DNA of 8,850 nt from JAFGED01 sp964551295 (GTDB lineage Bacteria; Chloroflexota; Anaerolineae; B4-G1), in NCBI GenBank assembly GCA_964551295.1, contig CAZKDJ010000171.1, positions 1-8,850 on the forward strand, in the 5' to 3' direction. Shown piece after piece: positions 6,701 to 8,850 of this stretch (positions are counted from its first letter, which is position 1; each line of letters begins with the position of its first letter). The notes below the pieces were generated by a model, which saw only the letters and a program-made list of their open reading frames with translations, did not search any database and had not been told where the DNA came from. The translations under genes and the position numbers were made by a program.

Positions 6701-7937
6701 GTTGTTGGCTGCACGTTGTGTGGGACAGCAACATGGGTAAGCCAATTCGCATGAGCACACCCGTGGTTACGACTACGGTGATCGAAGCGGCTATGAGCAA
6801 CTGCTGGGTGCTCGCTCCCTTGCGTGTCAGGTAGCTGAAGAGAACAGAGATTCCAACGGCAAATAGAGCGATCCACATCACCATCCTGCCCCAGATGGCC
6901 AGCAAGGCCAACTGGGGTTGCGGGAGCGTCAATCTCGAAAATAGGATGCCCAACCAGTCGTTGGCGCCCACGACGAACAGGCCAATGGCCATAATCGCCA
7001 GCAGGCCAAAGGCCCAAGGGGTAGCGTATTCGATATCCGATTGCTCCAGCGTGCCGGCGAGTAAAAGCCCGATGGCGGTGAGTAACCCAACCCCGGCCAA
7101 TAATCCTCCGCCGACTTCCAGAACGTCCCACACGTCCCACGGCGATATCATCGCCCCCTGAGTGTCACTCGCCGGCGGTGTGTCCAGACTCTCTGCGGTT
7201 GTGTCTTCCGCCGATGGTTGCGGCTGAAAAGCCTGTACTACTCCAGTGATTAGCAAGCCAACGACAATGACTGCGAGGGCGGCCAGGAACCAAACCTTCA
7301 AGTGTTCGTTTGGCCACTTTGGCTTTAGGATCTGGACGATGAACAGCCCGACTAGAAAGGAACCAAAGATTGCGGCGTATATGAAAGCCACTTCTTTCGT
7401 GGCAAACATCAGCGATACGCCGGCAGCCATCAGAAAGAGCCAGCGCTGGCGACCGTCACGCAGATAGGAAAGGAAAGAGAAAATGGTAGTGAGAGCCCAC
7501 AGCATCACTGGAATATCGTGGCGGATGTAGCGGGAATAGTAAGAGATCGAAGGCGAGATCAGCAAGAAGAACGAAGTCACCAGGGCACCCTTTCGACCCA
7601 GCCAACGGCGCAAAAGATAGGGAAAAGCAACAATCACCACGCCCATCAACGCGACGGGCACGCGTGATGCAAAGTCGTTGTCACCGAAAAAAAAGTAGGA
7701 GAGCGCGGTGATGTGAAATAGGAAAGGCCCATGCATCAAAGGGTGATGGGAGAATCCCTGTCCGGTATACAGGTGCCACGAGTATTTGGTATGTATGCTC
7801 TCGTCGTGGCTTTGCACGCGGTCGCCCAGCGCCCATAGGCGCGTGACGAGCGCCAAGACGATAAACGTGATGTAGAGCGCTTTTTCCCAATCCAGCTTGA
7901 ACTTGCTCGCAGGTTTATCTATTATCGACTGCTCCAC
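3747..7937 (-). CDS. Agl23/TIGR03663-like GT-C membrane protein fused to an NHL propeller and Ig-like domain
   Basis: A 1396-residue protein. Residues 1 to about 790 are polytopic membrane protein with roughly 20 hydrophobic segments. They carry GT-C-type acidic motifs in early loops (SHDESIHTKYSWHLY at 43-57; RYIRHDIPVMLW at 137-148), KEVAF at 181-185, and GERMPWLTVHLALP at 662-675, characteristic of the family called flippase activity-associated protein Agl23 (TIGR03663). A soluble domain (about 790-985) follows, then six NHL repeats (about 1018-1290; signatures such as YVADTWNHRIQ and YVADTGNKRIQVF) expected to form a six-bladed beta-propeller. An Ig-like beta-sandwich closes it (about 1303-1390, GTGSPGVEIQVLIDAVSVG). 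The start is GTG, supported by GGAGGA just upstream; no ATG lies nearby. The family is linked to N-glycosylation lipid handling in haloarchaea; the bacterial role is unknown. The soluble end is probably extracytoplasmic (inference). Confidence 0.9.
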   Translation of the reverse strand: MEQSIIDKPASKFKLDWEKALYITFIVLALVTRLWALGDRVQSHDESIHTKYSWHLYTGQGFSHHPLMHGPFLFHITALSYFFFGDNDFASRVPVALMGVVIVAFPYLLRRWLGRKGALVTSFFLLISPSISYYSRYIRHDIPVMLWALTTIFSFLSYLRDGRQRWLFLMAAGVSLMFATKEVAFIYAAIFGSFLVGLFIVQILKPKWPNEHLKVWFLAALAVIVVGLLITGVVQAFQPQPSAEDTTAESLDTPPASDTQGAMISPWDVWDVLEVGGGLLAGVGLLTAIGLLLAGTLEQSDIEYATPWAFGLLAIMAIGLFVVGANDWLGILFSRLTLPQPQLALLAIWGRMVMWIALFAVGISVLFSYLTRKGASTQQLLIAASITVVVTTGVLMRIGLPMLLSHTTCSQQPNRWECTQQSLQEFAWPNGGTYIFGIPIDTRFLLTVLPFVGGILAGLAWLAVTAFRSNRTFDLTVLLGSLTLPFLSPLLVNLVGMKAMDYNAPTIYYTGAILIQVLLISIAIGLMWDLRRQMDGKHKNSWLIAAAVHYAIYIVLFTTFLTNAYGLASGFAGSLGYWLEQQEVERGSQPVYYYVIMTSLYEFLPLLLTFTASIYLAIRGLILPLLQPEVERPNKLPAMQGRLVPFILWWVALSWIGYSIAGERMPWLTVHLALPMIVLSGWLAGRLFEAIDWQRARRSKAWLLALLAPPFVIALIVLTGTVGDNPFQGHSLAQLQTSGRFVNASIGVLACGAGLGYVIWRSGWRTSARVLLLIALLVPVFVTIRTAWRFNYITCDYPTEFLVYAHAAPGVHQAMEEIEEISQRYGGGPYAIDVPYGADASTMFHWQLRHYPPDYSFGENPTRDQLDAPVVIAGSAQWTAVERYLGDEYIHRTYNYIWWPMQDYWNLFSVEEDEETGRKYVNWDRIKYAITNPGMRAALWDIWYNRDFTRYDEATGKTHTLDEWPLRGQFRLYIRRDVTEQVWDLPPDPGGPSVPADPYAAGWQDITARQVITGQESIPFNSPRGIAVGTDGFLYVADANNHLIQKLTLDGAHIASWPQNFAEPWDVDVAPDGSIYVADTWNHRIQHLDADGNPLTTWGTFGQYTEGGDVGQSAFYGPRGIAIGPDDVIYVADTGNKRIQVFGPDGQFIRQWGGGGALAGYLAGYLDEPVGIDLGPQNEVYVADTWNHRVQVFTSDGIFLREWPIEGWDGSMVEEKPYLVVDANGYVYVTDPTNYRVLVFDEQGDYVFSFGKYGLDESSFTLPTGVDVAEDGTIYVSDAHGNRILVFDSLDLEGRSGRSELGPPALTYPADGAGIAGGIVPLLGTGSPGVEIQVLIDAVSVGSVEADAQGFWHLPVELVEPGEHTISLQAISPQGTTLSSAPVKVIVVDQEESSLN
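4441..4464. repeat. In-frame 12-bp tandem duplication in the NHL region
   Basis: Two adjacent 12-base units, AGGTAGCCGGCC and AAGTAGCCGGCC, differ at one base. On the coding (minus) strand they give AGYLAGYL (residues 1159-1166), lengthening the loop between the third and fourth NHL repeats by four residues without a frameshift. Confidence 0.7.
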
Positions 7938-7940
7938 GAT

Positions 7941-7946
7941 TCCTCC
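7941..7946 (-). promoter_or_regulatory. Shine-Dalgarno supporting the GTG start of the Agl23-NHL gene
   Basis: GGAGGA on the minus strand is a near-ideal anti-Shine-Dalgarno match, three bases before the GTG at 7937. No ATG in frame lies near, so this site decides the start. The short spacing is the only weakness. Confidence 0.6.
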
Positions 7947-7973
7947 ACTTTATACAACCCACCCTGCCGCCCA

Positions 7974-8077
7974 ACAGCACAGGGCTTGCATTCGCATAGC
8001 CTGTTTGCACGTCCAAGAAAACAAGCAAAACGGGACGAAAGCTGTGCTGTCTTTGCATCCGCTAATGACTATGCGAA
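7974..8077. repeat. Two interleaved 9-bp inverted repeats between the Agl23-like genes
   Basis: Arm A is ACAGCACAG at 7974-7982 with its exact inverse CTGTGCTGT at 8042-8050. Arm B is TTCGCATAG at 7991-7999 with its exact inverse CTATGCGAA at 8069-8077. The order A, B, A', B' means both helices can form together only as a pseudoknot-like fold; otherwise they compete. B' lies within the last codons and A' just after the stop of the upstream gene, while A and B lie in the leader of the large gene. I see no T-run after the arms, so this is not a simple intrinsic terminator. Function is unknown. Confidence 0.5.
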
Positions 8078-8850
8078 GTGTTTTCGGCAGCATCCCGATA
8101 CACCCATATCACTGCCCGCCGAACAGCTTCTGGCTCAAGCACGACCCATTGACCTGACCGATCAGTGAACGTGGGATCACGGCGAATCAGCCACTCAAAT
8201 GCCTCATTGCACGGCGGCCACCCCCAGGCACAACTCAGCTTGCTCAAACGCCAACTGCGGCTCAGGACAAAATCCTGCCCCACCAGTTCGGTCCCCTCCG
8301 GTGAGCCAGGCATCCTCTCACGATTCGACGTCACCACAACCGTGCTACGCTCTCCCAGCATCTCCTGCAGATCGCCAATGCGGCGAGCGGCGTCGAAATC
8401 ACGCAGATACCAAGCCAGGACCGAGTCGGGAGCCGCCTCATACGCAAAAACCAAGGTCGTCGGCAGTCCTGTCTTGCGCCACGAAAGATCGCGTAAAGTC
8501 TGCACCAAATCGCGCACCTCAAGCGCCGTGGGCTCTTGCACCAGCAGTTCCCTGGGGTCCGCTGGGCGTACGTGTGCGACGCCCCACCCCGCTGCAAAAG
8601 TGATCGCCACGAAGACAGCCGTCGTGCTCACCACAGCGCCCTGCAGAGCGCTACGGGCTCCCTTGACAATCTCCTCGGTCACCACACGATCGTCTCCCGA
8701 TATCAACGCAAAAACCAAGGCCGCGAGGACCAGCAGCAGCAAAGGAGAAGCCAACGCCATGATTCCCACTACCAAATCCAATGTGCTGCCCTTCAGCCCA
8801 TAGCTCGAAAATCTCAGGTAAAGGTAAATCCACAACGCGCTAGTGATAAA
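8062..8850 (-). CDS. Membrane protein, partial (3' end only), probable GT-C/Agl23-like paralogue of the next gene
   Basis: The reading frame stays open to the window edge, so the true start lies outside. A TTG at 8835 is only an internal codon; five more in-frame codons (F-I-T-S-A) precede it. The visible part, counted from that TTG, has hydrophobic segments at about 18-45 and 66-87, then a soluble domain to the TAG stop. The soluble part contains LAWYLRDF (140-147), a VVVTSN strand and VGQDFVLSRSW. These line up with FHWQLRHY, PVVIAG and LGDEYIHRTYNY of the large neighbour. That pattern is familiar from C-terminal extracytoplasmic domains of GT39/Agl23-like membrane proteins of Chloroflexota. 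I judged the alignment by eye; the catalytic N-terminal half is not in the window, so the family call is tentative. It lies 124 bases upstream of the large gene on the same strand and could be cotranscribed. Confidence 0.7.
   Translation of the reverse strand, partial: FITSALWIYLYLRFSSYGLKGSTLDLVVGIMALASPLLLLVLAALVFALISGDDRVVTEEIVKGARSALQGAVVSTTAVFVAITFAAGWGVAHVRPADPRELLVQEPTALEVRDLVQTLRDLSWRKTGLPTTLVFAYEAAPDSVLAWYLRDFDAARRIGDLQEMLGERSTVVVTSNRERMPGSPEGTELVGQDFVLSRSWRLSKLSCAWGWPPCNEAFEWLIRRDPTFTDRSGQWVVLEPEAVRRAVIWVYRDAAENTSHSH

Noticed and set aside
7951..7956. TATAAA-like -10 on the minus strand just before the large gene
   Set aside because: No acceptable -35 is seen at the right distance, and a start there would remove the good Shine-Dalgarno from the message.
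8165..8803. A 212-codon plus-strand frame opposite the partial membrane protein
   Set aside because: Its product is a Ser/Arg/Thr-rich sequence typical of an antisense shadow, while the minus frame shows membrane segments and a plausible domain.

Overview
The window looks like a piece of a bacterial chromosome, most likely from the phylum Chloroflexota (Anaerolineae or a related class). I infer this from the protein styles: two tandem S41 peptidases with the helical N-terminus seen in that phylum, a Pro/Thr-rich periplasmic linker, and a very long Agl23-like membrane protein with a C-terminal NHL propeller. No rRNA or other taxonomic marker is present. All genes I can support lie on the minus strand, so transcription runs from high to low coordinates.

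In transcription order: (1) 8850-8062 holds the 3' part of a gene whose start is outside the window, a membrane protein with a soluble C-terminal domain that looks like the one in its neighbour. (2) A 124-base spacer (8061-7938) carries two interleaved 9-bp inverted repeats and a strong Shine-Dalgarno just before the next start. (3) 7937-3747 encodes a 1396-residue fusion: an Agl23/GT-C-like polytopic membrane protein, six NHL repeats, then an Ig-like domain. (4) About 700 bases (3746-3038) are A+T-richer, hold no gene I recognise, and end in a good promoter facing the peptidase genes. (5) 3037-1838 and 1819-509 encode two paralogous carboxy-terminal processing proteases (S41, PDZ plus Ser/Lys catalytic core). 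(6) 509-42 encodes SmpB, the tmRNA partner, whose ATG overlaps the stop of the second protease by one base.

The window therefore has two parts. The upstream part (1 to 3) concerns envelope polysaccharide or lipid-linked sugar handling; its link to glycosylation comes from family knowledge only. The downstream part (5 and 6) is a compact likely operon of two exported tail-specific-type proteases plus SmpB, so C-terminal cleavage and C-terminal tagging of proteins are encoded together. No tRNA, rRNA, ssrA, CRISPR array, intact insertion sequence or phage gene was found.

I see no clear new defence or mobile system. The least explained items are the interleaved repeats at 7974-8077, the near-leaderless promoter with a palindrome on its -35 region at 3047-3080, the Agl23-NHL-Ig fusion beside a probable paralogue, and the undetermined block 3053-3746.
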